41,924 nucleotides of DNA from Bacillota bacterium (GCA_022704525.1 JAKJGF010000011.1:1-41924), one strand, 5' to 3'. Shown: positions 32,392 through 40,843, numbered from the stretch's first letter. Notes: generated by a model from the sequence alone, not told the origin. Translations and numbers: made by a program.

Positions 32392-33849
32392 ATGGAAGAA
32401 AAATGGAAGGGTAAACTTGAGAAAATAGATAATTACAGATGGCGTATACCAAAAGACTATAAAGAAGGCATGCGTGTCCCCGGAATTATTTATGCCCATA
32501 AGAAGATGTTAGATGACATAGTATCTGATCAGGCCCCTGAACAGGTGGCAAATGTAGCATTTCTTCCTGGTATAGTAAGGAATTCCCTTGCTATGCCTGA
32601 TATTCACTGGGGTTATGGTTTCCCTATAGGAGGTGTGGCGGCTACTGATGTTAGAAGTGGTGTTATATCACCGGGAGGTATAGGGTTTGATATAAATTGC
32701 GGTGTGAGGCTTCTTAGAACAGATCTTATTGCAGAAGATATTAAACCCCGTATGGCAGACATTGTAGAGGCTCTTTTTAATAATATCCCCACAGGTGTCG
32801 GTAAAGGCGGTAAGCTTAAGGTAGATCATAAAGAACTTTCTTCTGTAATATTAAAAGGTGCCCGGTGGGCAGTAGAACATGGTTATGGAACAAAAGAAGA
32901 TCTTGAGCTTACTGAAGCAGGGGGAGCTATGGAAGGGGCAAATCCTGATGAGGTGAGTGAAAAGGCCATAAAGAGAAGTAGAGATCAACTGGGAACCCTG
33001 GGGTCGGGAAATCATTTCCTTGAGGTTCAGGTTGTAGAAGAGGTATATTATCCTGAAGCGGCAGATATTTTTGGTATATTTCCCGGTGGAATTACAGTAA
33101 TGATTCACACCGGTTCCAGAGGTTTTGGACATCAGATTACAACTGATTTTCTTGATATCCTCGGCAGGGTATCAAAGAAATACGATATAAATCTTCCTGA
33201 CAGACAACTGGCCTGTGCTCCTGTGGATTCTCCCGAAGGGAGGTCTTATTTCGGCGCCATGGCGGCAGGAGCCAATTTTGCCTGGGCCAACCGTCAGTGT
33301 ATTACCCACTGGATCAGAGAGGTTTTTGAACAGGTTTTTAAACAGAGTTCTTCCAGTCTCGGTATAAGACAGGTATATGATGTGGCCCATAATATAGCAA
33401 AAATAGAAAAACATAAAATTAATGGCCGTGAGTTAACAGTATGTGTCCATCGTAAGGGTGCTACCAGAGCCTTTGCTCCCGGGCATCCTGAAATACCGGC
33501 AAAACATAGAGAAACAGGTCAGGCAGTAATAATACCCGGTGATATGGGAAGATATTCCTTTCTTGCAGTAGGGACAGAAAAAGCTATGGAAGAAACCTTT
33601 GGGAGCGCCTGTCATGGTGCAGGAAGAAGACTCAGCAGAAGTAAGGCCAAAAAGATTGCAAAAGGTAAAAATCTCCGTCAGGAGATGAAAGATTATGGTG
33701 TTATAGTAAGAGCCACAGGATGGGATACAATTGCAGAGGAAATGCCTGAAGCCTATAAGAATGTAGAAGATGTAGTAGATTCTACTACAGGAGCAGGTAT
33801 TACAAGACTTGTGGCTAAAATGAGGCCACTGGGGGTTATAAAAGGTTGA
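32392..33849 (+). CDS. rtcB: RNA-splicing ligase RtcB
   Basis: A 485-aa GTP-dependent ligase that joins 2',3'-cyclic phosphate (or 3'-phosphate) RNA ends to 5'-OH ends in RNA repair or tRNA healing. Active-site motifs are complete: GGIGFDINCGVR with metal ligand C103, LGSGNHFLEVQ near residue 203, IHTGSRGFGHQ near 240, and GSACHGAGRRLSR with H408, the residue that becomes guanylated. The C-terminus (DYGVIVRATGWDTIAEEMPE) is typical. Length is normal for the family. AGGAAGTG lies before the ATG. The stop TGA is part of a GTGAGAG-type repeat that also supplies the ribosome binding site of the next gene. Confidence 0.97.
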   Translation: MEEKWKGKLEKIDNYRWRIPKDYKEGMRVPGIIYAHKKMLDDIVSDQAPEQVANVAFLPGIVRNSLAMPDIHWGYGFPIGGVAATDVRSGVISPGGIGFDINCGVRLLRTDLIAEDIKPRMADIVEALFNNIPTGVGKGGKLKVDHKELSSVILKGARWAVEHGYGTKEDLELTEAGGAMEGANPDEVSEKAIKRSRDQLGTLGSGNHFLEVQVVEEVYYPEAADIFGIFPGGITVMIHTGSRGFGHQITTDFLDILGRVSKKYDINLPDRQLACAPVDSPEGRSYFGAMAAGANFAWANRQCITHWIREVFEQVFKQSSSSLGIRQVYDVAHNIAKIEKHKINGRELTVCVHRKGATRAFAPGHPEIPAKHRETGQAVIIPGDMGRYSFLAVGTEKAMEETFGSACHGAGRRLSRSKAKKIAKGKNLRQEMKDYGVIVRATGWDTIAEEMPEAYKNVEDVVDSTTGAGITRLVAKMRPLGVIKG

Positions 33850-33860
33850 GAGGTGAGGTG
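33845..33860 (+). repeat. Heptamer repeat acting as stop and ribosome binding site
   Basis: TTGAGAGGTGAGGTGAAA contains the rtcB stop codon and the GAGGTG used by the next gene. It is a short member of the GTGAGAG family. Confidence 0.45.
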
Positions 33861-33868
33861 AAACATAT

Positions 33869-34096
33869 ATGACTGAAAATTTATTTATTGGTATTATATG
33901 TATTTTTGGAGATTTGTTTTCATTGATTTCATCTATTTTTAACTGGGATTTTTTCTTTAACAGTCGTAAAGCGCGATTTATGGTTAATATGTTTGGACGA
34001 AAGGGTGAAAGGATTTTTTATTCAATTTTTGGACTGGTTGTATCTGGTGTCGGCATAGTGGCTTTATTACTTCCATTTATATTTCCAGAGAAATAA
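33869..34096 (+). CDS. Small membrane protein, Imm17-like
   Basis: A 75-aa protein with two membrane segments (IGIICIFGDLFSLISSIF, then IFYSIFGLVVSGVGIVALLL) joined by NWDFFFNSRKARFMVNMFGR. That loop and layout match the Imm17 family as I know it, named for predicted immunity to polymorphic toxins though many members are orphans. No toxin gene is near; the protein sits inside a housekeeping gene run between rtcB and comEA. GAGGTG from the preceding repeat lies eight bases before the ATG. The role is unknown, either orphan immunity or a general membrane protein. Confidence 0.65.
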   Translation: MTENLFIGIICIFGDLFSLISSIFNWDFFFNSRKARFMVNMFGRKGERIFYSIFGLVVSGVGIVALLLPFIFPEK

Positions 34097-34139
34097 TTTA
34101 AGAGGTAGTCGTGAAAATTTGAAACTTTTCACTTTTATC

Positions 34140-34826
34140 ATGATGGATTTATCACAAAATGAAAAAAAAGCACTTATATTAATAATCTTTTTCCTTCTTT
34201 TAGGAGGAGGAGTAAGGCTTTATTCTGCCTTTAGTGTTCGGACCAATATAATACCGTTAAATCAGAAGTCCGAACCTGTTTCTACCTTGCATCCCCTTGA
34301 GTTCCCAGATTATTCTCGTGAAACTCCCACACCTTCAGAGGAAAAGAAAGAGATTGTGTCTCATGTATGCGGAGCAGTTAAAGCAGCAGGTTTATACACT
34401 TTACCTGCTGGTAGCCGTGTGAAAGATTTTATAGATGCCGCCGGCGGGCCTTCTAAGGATGCAGATCTTGAGGCAATAAACCTTGCAAGGCATGTTCAGG
34501 ATGGAGAAAAACTTTTTATTCCTGCTACAGGACTTTCGGGAACTACACCTTTTGTTTCTCCTGAAGTTTCATTTACTGAAGGCCCTGAGCCCAAAGCCAT
34601 TACTCCTGGTGTTAGTCCTACAAGAACAGATGGCAGGGTTAATATAAATACAGCTACCCTTGCAGACCTGGATTCTCTTCCCGGAATAGGTCCGGTAATG
34701 GCAGAAAGAATAATAGAATATCGTAAAACAAAGGGTGCTTTTAACACTCCTGATGATATAAAAAATGTTGATGGCATAGGGGAGAAGACCTTTGATAAGA
34801 TTAAAGATTATATTGTGGTAGAGTGA
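34140..34826 (+). CDS. ComEA-like DNA-binding membrane protein (SLBB plus helix-hairpin-helix)
   Basis: A 228-aa protein with one N-terminal membrane segment (ALILIIFFLLLGGGVRLYSA), a Pro-rich linker, an SLBB domain near residues 70-135 (HVCGAVKAAGLYTLPAGSRV, then AINLARHVQDGEKLFIPA) and a C-terminal double helix-hairpin-helix (VNINTATLADLDSLPGIGPV, RIIEYRKTKGAF, VDGIGEKTFDKIKDY). ComEA proteins bind incoming double-stranded DNA at the outer face of the membrane during natural transformation. No comEC is visible. The start is uncertain: the frame is open from a TTG at 34119, but the stretch 34110-34133 is a GTGAAAA/TTTTCAC repeat hairpin; I choose the ATG at 34140, which has no ribosome binding site. 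Confidence 0.85.
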   Translation: MMDLSQNEKKALILIIFFLLLGGGVRLYSAFSVRTNIIPLNQKSEPVSTLHPLEFPDYSRETPTPSEEKKEIVSHVCGAVKAAGLYTLPAGSRVKDFIDAAGGPSKDADLEAINLARHVQDGEKLFIPATGLSGTTPFVSPEVSFTEGPEPKAITPGVSPTRTDGRVNINTATLADLDSLPGIGPVMAERIIEYRKTKGAFNTPDDIKNVDGIGEKTFDKIKDYIVVE

Positions 34827-34827
34827 T

Positions 34828-35889
34828 ATGATAAAAAGAAAATTAACAAAGATTATAAATATAGGTGGAGTCAAAGTAGGTGGGCAGGAACCGATTTCAG
34901 TTCAATCTATGACTAAAACAGATACTAAAGATGTAGATAGAACAGTAAGGCAGATACATGTTCTTACAGACACAGGATGTGAAATAGTTCGCCTTGCTCT
35001 TGTGGATGAAGAAGCACTAGAGGCTTTTTCCGAAATAAAAAAAAGGGTTAAAATTCCTCTTGTAGCTGATATTCATTTTGATTATAGAATTGCTATGGGT
35101 GCTCTCAGAGCAGGTGCTGACTGTATAAGAATTAATCCCGGGAATATTGGTACCAGAGATAAAATTGAAAAAATTGTCTATGAAGCAAAAGCGAGAGAAA
35201 TTCCTATCCGTATAGGTATTAACTCCGGTTCTATAGAAAAAGATATTTTGAAAAAATATGGTCATTCCACACCTGAAGCTATGGTTGCGAGTGTTCTCCG
35301 TCATATAGAGATTATGGAAGAACTGAATTTTTATTCTCTGAAGCTTTCTTTAAAATCCTCTGATGTAATGGATACAGTTAAGGCCTATAGGTTAATATCT
35401 TCTAAAAGTGATTATCCTCTTCACCTGGGAATAACAGAAGCAGGGACAACACTATCGGGAACGGTGAAATCTTCTATAGGTCTGGGTATTCTTTTAAGTG
35501 AAGGTATAGGTGATACAATAAGGGTTTCCCTTACAGCTCCTCCTGAGGAGGAGGTTCTGGTGGGATATGAAATTTTACGATCTCTCGGGCTCAGGAAAAA
35601 AGGGATAGAAATAATTTCTTGCCCTACCTGTGGTAGATGTAAAGTCAATCTTTTTTCTCTTGTAAAAGAGATAAAAGAAAAGACAAATCATCTTGAAAAA
35701 TCTCTTGTTGTAGCAATAATGGGATGTATTGTAAACGGACCCGGTGAAGCAAGAGAGGCAGATTTGGGTATTGCCTGCGGCAGAGGTTCAGGAGTAATAT
35801 TTCGAAAAGGTGAAATTTATAAAAAAATTAAAGAAGAAGAGATGGCAGAGGTATTACTCGAGGAAATTCTTTCTATGGCAGGTGAATAA
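34828..35889 (+). CDS. ispG: 4-hydroxy-3-methylbut-2-enyl-diphosphate synthase
   Basis: A 353-aa iron-sulfur enzyme of the MEP isoprenoid pathway, which converts methylerythritol cyclodiphosphate to HMBPP. The TIM-barrel part opens with GVKVGGQEPISVQSMTKTDT and includes VADIHFDYRIAMGALRAGAD and CIRINPGNIG. The cluster cysteines are C265 and C268 in SCPTCGRC and C300 in MGCIVNGPGEAREADLG, with the conserved Glu in NGPGE. Length is that of the short bacterial form without the plant insert. The ATG follows the comEA stop by one base, so the two are coupled. It makes the MEP route likely for this organism. Confidence 0.97.
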   Translation: MIKRKLTKIINIGGVKVGGQEPISVQSMTKTDTKDVDRTVRQIHVLTDTGCEIVRLALVDEEALEAFSEIKKRVKIPLVADIHFDYRIAMGALRAGADCIRINPGNIGTRDKIEKIVYEAKAREIPIRIGINSGSIEKDILKKYGHSTPEAMVASVLRHIEIMEELNFYSLKLSLKSSDVMDTVKAYRLISSKSDYPLHLGITEAGTTLSGTVKSSIGLGILLSEGIGDTIRVSLTAPPEEEVLVGYEILRSLGLRKKGIEIISCPTCGRCKVNLFSLVKEIKEKTNHLEKSLVVAIMGCIVNGPGEAREADLGIACGRGSGVIFRKGEIYKKIKEEEMAEVLLEEILSMAGE

Positions 35890-35981
35890 ATATATCAAAA
35901 AATTTGGCCCCCGGAGAAAAAATAAATGATAAAATATATATGTGGAATAATATAGATTTTATATATAGAGGGTGATTCTCT

Positions 35982-36815
35982 ATGATGAAAAAGTTTTTAT
36001 TAATCCTGATTTTTGTCATATTTCCTTTAATTGTCTGTGCTCAGGAGACGGGTAAAATTGAAGGTAAGGTTCTGGATATGAACTTTACTCCTATGGAAAA
36101 GGTAAAGGTTATTCTGGAAAATGGTATTATTACTACAGAGACTGACAAGGAAGGAAGATTTGTTTTTGAAAATGTTTCTTCAGGAAGGCATATAGTTACC
36201 TATGAAAGAAAGGGATGGGTTTTCCCGGAAAGTCTGGTCTTAATAAAACCCGGTACCTCTACTAAACCTCTTGAAGTAAGCGGTGACCTTAAATGGTGGG
36301 CCTATCTGGCTGTATATAATATTTTTTTTGTAATATTTCTTCTGACTTTTATTGCTAATTTTCTTCTATTTCTTGAATATTATGTTATGCCTGCACCTAC
36401 AAAACTCATTGGCCCTCTTGGGATAATTCTGGGAATAGTAGCTATTATAATATCTTTTAAAGCTACCCAGACTTATTTAATTATTTCATTCATTCTCCTT
36501 ATAGTTTTATCTTTATCTCTCTGTATAATGAAAGGGCAGATATATTCTAAAAAGATGCAGCAGGAGCATACAAAAAAGAAACAGGAACTTGAAATAAAAG
36601 AATCTGAAAAGAAGGACCAGTTTAAAGATTTATTAGGTAAAGAAGGTGTCGCCATTACAGATTTCAGCCTCATAGGAAAAGCTGAGATTGATAATAAGAT
36701 ATATGATGCTAAATCAAGGAAAGATTTTATAAAAAGAGGTCAGAAGATATGTGTACTGGAAATAGAGGGTAACAGGCTTATAGTTGAGAAAGGTTCTTAC
36801 AGTAAATATACTTAA
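35982..36815 (+). CDS. Carboxypeptidase-regulatory-like / NfeD-type fusion membrane protein
   Basis: A 277-aa protein with parts not usually joined. Signal peptide at 1-20 (KKFLLILIFVIFPLIVCA), a carboxypeptidase-regulatory-like beta-sandwich near 23-95 (GKIEGKVLDMNFTPMEKVKV, TDKEGRFVFENVSSGRHIV), three membrane segments near 104-180, a basic coiled coil (KKMQQEHTKKKQELEIKESE), then a C-terminal NfeD-type OB fold near 207-275 (LLGKEGVAITDFSLIGKAEI, RGQKICVLEIEGNRLIVEKG). NfeD proteins work with stomatin-like membrane scaffolds. No stomatin gene is in the window. GAGGGTGA lies upstream of the ATG. The OB domain should be cytoplasmic and the sandwich external. Confidence 0.75.
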   Translation: MMKKFLLILIFVIFPLIVCAQETGKIEGKVLDMNFTPMEKVKVILENGIITTETDKEGRFVFENVSSGRHIVTYERKGWVFPESLVLIKPGTSTKPLEVSGDLKWWAYLAVYNIFFVIFLLTFIANFLLFLEYYVMPAPTKLIGPLGIILGIVAIIISFKATQTYLIISFILLIVLSLSLCIMKGQIYSKKMQQEHTKKKQELEIKESEKKDQFKDLLGKEGVAITDFSLIGKAEIDNKIYDAKSRKDFIKRGQKICVLEIEGNRLIVEKGSYSKYT

Positions 36816-37036
36816 TACCAATTATTCATCAATTGTACTAATAAAACAGCCTTGAGGTTACTCCAAAAAAATATGAATGCCTATACTTCTTTACCTGAGG
36901 CAATATACTCTAAATTTCGTCATAAAATTAACTTAAAACTTCCTTTAAATACGCCATTCTTTTGTCCTTCGGAGAACTTCGTTTTTCCGCAGCCTCAAGA
37001 CTGTTTTTACTACGTTTGATGGTAGATTGGTATAAC
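36812..37036. mobile_element. Inverted-repeat element B (225 bp, MITE-like)
   Basis: The two ends are imperfect inverted copies about 45-50 bp long. The left reads TTAATACCAATTATTCATCA, then GTACTAATAAAACAGCCTTG. The right, on the other strand, reads GTTATACCAATCTACCATCA, then GTAGTAAAAACAGTCTTG. The left end overlaps the stop codon of the NfeD-type gene. The interior has no reading frame. No relation to MITE family A. Confidence 0.6.
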
Positions 37037-37062
37037 TCCTGATATAAAATCTGAGAGAAATA

Positions 37063-37092
37063 ATAAAGGAGCGGTTCGAAAACCGCTCCTTA
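37063..37092 (-). terminator. Terminator of C11 paralog 4
   Basis: AAGGAGCGGTT and AACCGCTCCTT form an exact 11-bp stem over a CGAA loop, 16 bp past the stop. T-rich sequence follows on the minus strand. Confidence 0.85.
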
Positions 37093-37107
37093 CTGTTCAG
37101 GAACTAT

Positions 37108-38484
37108 TTACCAGTCTCTATCATATCCAGGTGCCATTTCTGGTGGTAATTCTTTTTTGTTCATCTTATTCATAGCTTCTTTCCACTGAGGAACCTCTTT
37201 ATTGAAAGCAAGGCTATCATATTTGCTTGATACACCGCCATAAGTTGGAATTTCAATATTTAATCCGTGAGCATCTTTATAACGTGGTTCAGCATGTTCA
37301 TTTGCAATAATAACGTCTCCTATCATAGCCATAACATTCCTGGCTGATTCCTTGAGTTTTTCATCAGTTATTGTGGGATCATTTGATATAAGTTCTGCAA
37401 AATGATAGATGTCTTTTCCGCTGCTGAAACCTTTGGTCTTTCTTGCTATGGCCTGAAGAGCAACATTGGGTGTATCTGTGGCAAGAATTGAATCTGCAAG
37501 GCTGCCAGCTACTTTATTGAACTCGTTCATCTTTGTGAGATCTGTAGCGGACATAGTGGGAAGATCATTTTGATGTTTCTCTGCACAGGCTACCTGATGC
37601 TTTGCAAATTGTTCTGGAGTCATATCTATTCTTTTTTGTAAACTGTCCTGGAGACTTCCTAAGACTTCTGCTGACATTAAAATATTTCTATATGATTTTC
37701 TCATAGGAACACCGTGTTCATTAACAAAGGCTTGTTCTTGATTTTTTAATTCAGGTGTTACTTCCATAGGCTTTCCATCAGGACCGAGGACATTATTATA
37801 ATTCCATCCCAATCCTCCTTCACTTTCCTGTGAAGCTACAAGAATATTCGCGTGATCTTTAAGTTCAGCTGCCACTTCTCCTGTTGCCATAAGGCAGCAA
37901 TCAAAAGCCACAATATCCATTTTCACACCTGTTTCTTTCTGTGCCATATCCAGAGCTTCTCTGATCTGAGGCATAGACATCCATCCACCGTGGGAGTCGT
38001 CAGAAACTGCTCCTGACCATCCGCCTCCGTGGTCACCAATATCAAACATATAGTGCTCTGCAGGATAATTCTTTACTGTATCGATTATAAATTTTGCCAT
38101 AAATTTTGGATCAGCAGAATTTACAACACCGTGGTCGGCAACAACAGGAGAATTTAATCCAGGTTTATCGTCTTGGATTAGATAGTAGGTTTTGGCTCCT
38201 CTATTTCTTGTAAGGTCCAGCATAGCTACAACATGAGTATTTTCATCAGAACCTCTGGTTTCCATTTCATCTACATCACCCAGGATAAATCTGTCAAGAT
38301 TATTATCGCCTCCACCCCAGTGCATAAATGTCCATTTTTTCTGTACACCTACAGGTGTATCAACTTTGGGATCGCCACTCAGTACCACACCATCCTGAGG
38401 AAGTGGTGTACCCTCTTCTTTGGGTTTTTGCTGATTTACAACCTGGTTAAACACCTGACTACTTCTCTGATCACTAATTCTCAT
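37108..38484 (-). CDS. Clostripain-family (C11) cysteine protease, paralog 4
   Basis: A 458-aa C11 protease apart from the tandem cluster. Leader: NQQKPKEEGTPLPQDGVVLS, then KKWTFMHWGGGDNNLDRFIL at the start of the fold. Catalytic H152 in DIGDHGGGWSG and C197 in AFDCCLMATGEVAAE (a second Cys, C196, precedes it). DTVKNYPAEHYMFDIGDHGG and WNYNNVLGPDGKP are family-typical. It differs from the other three: the C-terminus (EMAPGYDRDW) lacks the PDG-R/K tag and the core is more divergent. No signal peptide. AAGGAGG lies ten bases before the ATG. A box variant overlaps its promoter. It may be the founder or a differently targeted member. Confidence 0.9.
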   Translation of the reverse strand: MRISDQRSSQVFNQVVNQQKPKEEGTPLPQDGVVLSGDPKVDTPVGVQKKWTFMHWGGGDNNLDRFILGDVDEMETRGSDENTHVVAMLDLTRNRGAKTYYLIQDDKPGLNSPVVADHGVVNSADPKFMAKFIIDTVKNYPAEHYMFDIGDHGGGWSGAVSDDSHGGWMSMPQIREALDMAQKETGVKMDIVAFDCCLMATGEVAAELKDHANILVASQESEGGLGWNYNNVLGPDGKPMEVTPELKNQEQAFVNEHGVPMRKSYRNILMSAEVLGSLQDSLQKRIDMTPEQFAKHQVACAEKHQNDLPTMSATDLTKMNEFNKVAGSLADSILATDTPNVALQAIARKTKGFSSGKDIYHFAELISNDPTITDEKLKESARNVMAMIGDVIIANEHAEPRYKDAHGLNIEIPTYGGVSSKYDSLAFNKEVPQWKEAMNKMNKKELPPEMAPGYDRDW

Positions 38485-38535
38485 AATCTAAATTCCTCCT
38501 TACTTAGAATTTTATCTGAAAAAATCTTCTGTGAA

Positions 38536-38583
38536 ATTATAATACAATAGATTATTGAAAAAGTCTGTTAAAATTTTGTTAAC
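38536..38583 (-). promoter_or_regulatory. Promoter and box variant of C11 paralog 4
   Basis: On the minus strand GTTAACAAAATTTTAACA (38583-38566) precedes TATAAT (38541-38536). The distance is about 17 bp shorter than in copies 1-4 and no good -35 is seen, so a bound activator could replace -35 contacts. The flanking 38590-38680 stretch holds one GTGAGAAG repeat and no gene. Confidence 0.5.
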
Positions 38584-38682
38584 ATTTGGACACAAATCGT
38601 GAGAAGTGAGATATGAAGCGTGAAAGGACTGGATAAATTATATTTTTTACAATAAACATTTTTTTTTCTAAAATTTCACTTT

Positions 38683-39510
38683 CTATGTTTTCATTCCTAT
38701 AAAAACACCGATTCTACCTGTTTTACCTCCTTCTGCTCTGTGGGAGAAAAATAAATCCTTTCTGCATGAAGTGCAAAATTCTGAAAAATTTATATTTTCT
38801 TTTTTCATACCTTCCTGAAGAAGTTGAAATTTTATAGCTTTTTTAAGATTTAAATATAACTTTTTATTTCTGTATTCAAAAAATTTTTTCCCTTCAGATC
38901 CATATTCATTCTGAAAAGCTGAAAATACATCTTCTCCCACTTCATAACAGCATATATCTATACCGGGGCTCACACCTGCAATTATATCAGATGGTCTGGA
39001 GTTATAATGAGATCTTAAATTCTGTAGTAATTTTCGTCCTATGCTTTTAACTGTTCCTCTCCATCCACAGTGAGCTATACCCATAACTCCATTATGAAAA
39101 TCATAAAAAAGAGTTACAGGACAATCTGCCACAACGGCCATAAGTGTAACTCCTCTATCACAGCAGATCATTCCATCTGTCTCTTTTATCCCATTTTCCC
39201 ACTCATAAGCACCTCTTCCTCCATCTTCTCTTTTGACTATCTTTATATTATCGCTGTGTATCTGCTCCATGGCTATAAGTCTATCAAAGGTGAAGCCAAT
39301 TTCATTTATAGCTTTTTTTCTATTTAAGATTACGGTATTATAGTTATCTCCTACCTGGAGTCCCATGTTAAGCGATTTATATGGACTCAAACTATATCCT
39401 CCCAGTCTTGTAAAAACTGCACTTTTTAAATGAGGATAAGGTGAGAAATTTTTAAATATGAGGTATGTAAGTCCTGAATTATTTTGTGTGGATTTATTAA
39501 TTAATTTCAT
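38683..39510 (-). CDS. pgeF: Peptidoglycan editing factor PgeF (YfiH / laccase-domain family)
   Basis: A 275-aa cytosolic protein of the DUF152/YfiH family. It keeps LNMGLQVGDN near residue 47, EQIHSDNI near 82, DGMICCDRGVTLMAVVADCP near 112, the HCGWRG motif with a metal-binding His near 146, GISPG-type VSPGIDICCYEVGEDV near 177, and the C-terminal CTSCRKDLFFSHRAEGG with a metal Cys and His and a closing RIGVFIGM. PgeF in other bacteria removes wrongly inserted L-serine from cell-wall precursors; older annotations call it polyphenol oxidase. It lies 28 bp after the histidine-kinase gene on the same strand. No strong ribosome binding site precedes the ATG. Confidence 0.92.
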   Translation of the reverse strand: MKLINKSTQNNSGLTYLIFKNFSPYPHLKSAVFTRLGGYSLSPYKSLNMGLQVGDNYNTVILNRKKAINEIGFTFDRLIAMEQIHSDNIKIVKREDGGRGAYEWENGIKETDGMICCDRGVTLMAVVADCPVTLFYDFHNGVMGIAHCGWRGTVKSIGRKLLQNLRSHYNSRPSDIIAGVSPGIDICCYEVGEDVFSAFQNEYGSEGKKFFEYRNKKLYLNLKKAIKFQLLQEGMKKENINFSEFCTSCRKDLFFSHRAEGGKTGRIGVFIGMKT

Positions 39511-39538
39511 CTTTATATAATTACAAATCCTTGCTTTT

Positions 39539-40843
39539 TTAGATATGAGAGAATTCTGTAATTTCTTTTTTGGGTAAAGTGAAGGTAAATATACTGCCTA
39601 CATTGATGCGGCTTTCAACCCATACATGGCCCCCATGAAGGGTAACCAGTTCTTTTACAAGAGCAAGTCCAAGACCTGTTCCTCCATATTCCCTTGTGGT
39701 GCTTCCATCAACCTGTCTGAATTTCTCAAATATTATTTCAAAGTTATCCGAGATGATACCAATGCCTGAGTCTGCCACAGATATTTCAAAGGACATATCT
39801 TTTTCTTCAACACGAACTTCTACTGTTCCATCATAGATATTAAATTTAATGGCATTATCAAGTAAATTTGTCATTATACGTTTTAATCGCTGGGGATCTG
39901 CATAAACTGTGCTGATTTCCTGAGGAATAATAAAAGAAACACTTATCTTTTTTCTTTCTTTTTCAGTTGGGAGGTTTTTTATACACTCTTCTATTATATC
40001 TTTTAGATCTATATCTTCACGATTTAATACTATTCTATTAGTCTGAACAAGAGAAATATCCAGGAGATCATCTATAAGTCTGAGCATGTGTTTGCCGTTT
40101 TCAAGTATATATCTGCTGCAACGCTGATATCTTTCATTTAATTCTCCTAATCTTCCGCTGGCTATAGTTTCGGAAAATCCCAGTATAGAAGTGAGAGGTG
40201 TACGTAATTCATGGCTTATATTGGCCAGGAATTCATCTTTAAGAGCATTGGCTTCCTGTAATTGATTATGGGATTCCTGAAGTTCCTGAAGTGTTCTCTG
40301 AAGATTCTCATAGAGTTGAGCATTCTCTATGGCAATACCTGCCTGATTTGAAAGGGCTGAGAGAAGTTCTAAATCAGATTTATTGAATACACCGCTGTTA
40401 ACCCTGTTATCTATATATATTACTCCAAGAATTTTATGTTTTACTTTCACAGGAACACATAGTATTGATCTGATTTCATGAAGAAGAATGCTGGAACTCT
40501 TTTTAAATCTCGGGTCCTGAAGAGCATTTGTACTTAAAACACTTTCTCCTGTTTCTGCTACTTTTCGTACAATACTTCTACTTAAAGATAGATCTTCTTC
40601 TGCAACTTCCTGTTTGTCCATACGCCTTGCTGTTTTGAAAACAAAATCCCCTGTTTCAGTATCAATAAGTACAAGATAGCCTCTTTCTGCCTTCATTACA
40701 TCTATAACCATATCCATAATACGATTTAGAACTTCATTGAAATCGAGGGTAGAATTAACAACCTGACCTACCTGATAGAGCAGGGCAAATCTGTCACTTT
40801 TTATATTAGGAAGTATCCTGGAATCCTTAGAATCTTCTGTCAT
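39539..40843 (-). CDS. Cytoplasmic GAF-domain sensor histidine kinase
   Basis: A 434-aa kinase without membrane segments. A GAF domain spans residues about 20-180 (RGYLVLIDTETGDFVFKTAR, SILCVPVKVKHKILGVIYID), then a coiled coil (RTLQELQESHNQLQEANALK), the HisKA domain with H211 in FLANISHELRTPLTSILGFS, and the ATPase domain with N box RLKRIMTNLLDNAIKF, G1 VADSGIGI, F box IFEKFRQVDGS and G2 GGTGLGLALVKEL. All are intact, so it should autophosphorylate on a cytoplasmic cue bound by GAF. No response regulator is adjacent. The upstream gap (40844-41041) is plain AT-rich sequence. The pgeF gene follows and may share its transcript. Confidence 0.95.
   Translation of the reverse strand: MTEDSKDSRILPNIKSDRFALLYQVGQVVNSTLDFNEVLNRIMDMVIDVMKAERGYLVLIDTETGDFVFKTARRMDKQEVAEEDLSLSRSIVRKVAETGESVLSTNALQDPRFKKSSSILLHEIRSILCVPVKVKHKILGVIYIDNRVNSGVFNKSDLELLSALSNQAGIAIENAQLYENLQRTLQELQESHNQLQEANALKDEFLANISHELRTPLTSILGFSETIASGRLGELNERYQRCSRYILENGKHMLRLIDDLLDISLVQTNRIVLNREDIDLKDIIEECIKNLPTEKERKKISVSFIIPQEISTVYADPQRLKRIMTNLLDNAIKFNIYDGTVEVRVEEKDMSFEISVADSGIGIISDNFEIIFEKFRQVDGSTTREYGGTGLGLALVKELVTLHGGHVWVESRINVGSIFTFTLPKKEITEFSHI

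Noticed and set aside
37066..37091. tRNA-like GGTTCGAA element
   Set aside because: It is the loop region of a simple 11-bp terminator stem; no cloverleaf can be drawn. I found no tRNA or rRNA gene in the window.
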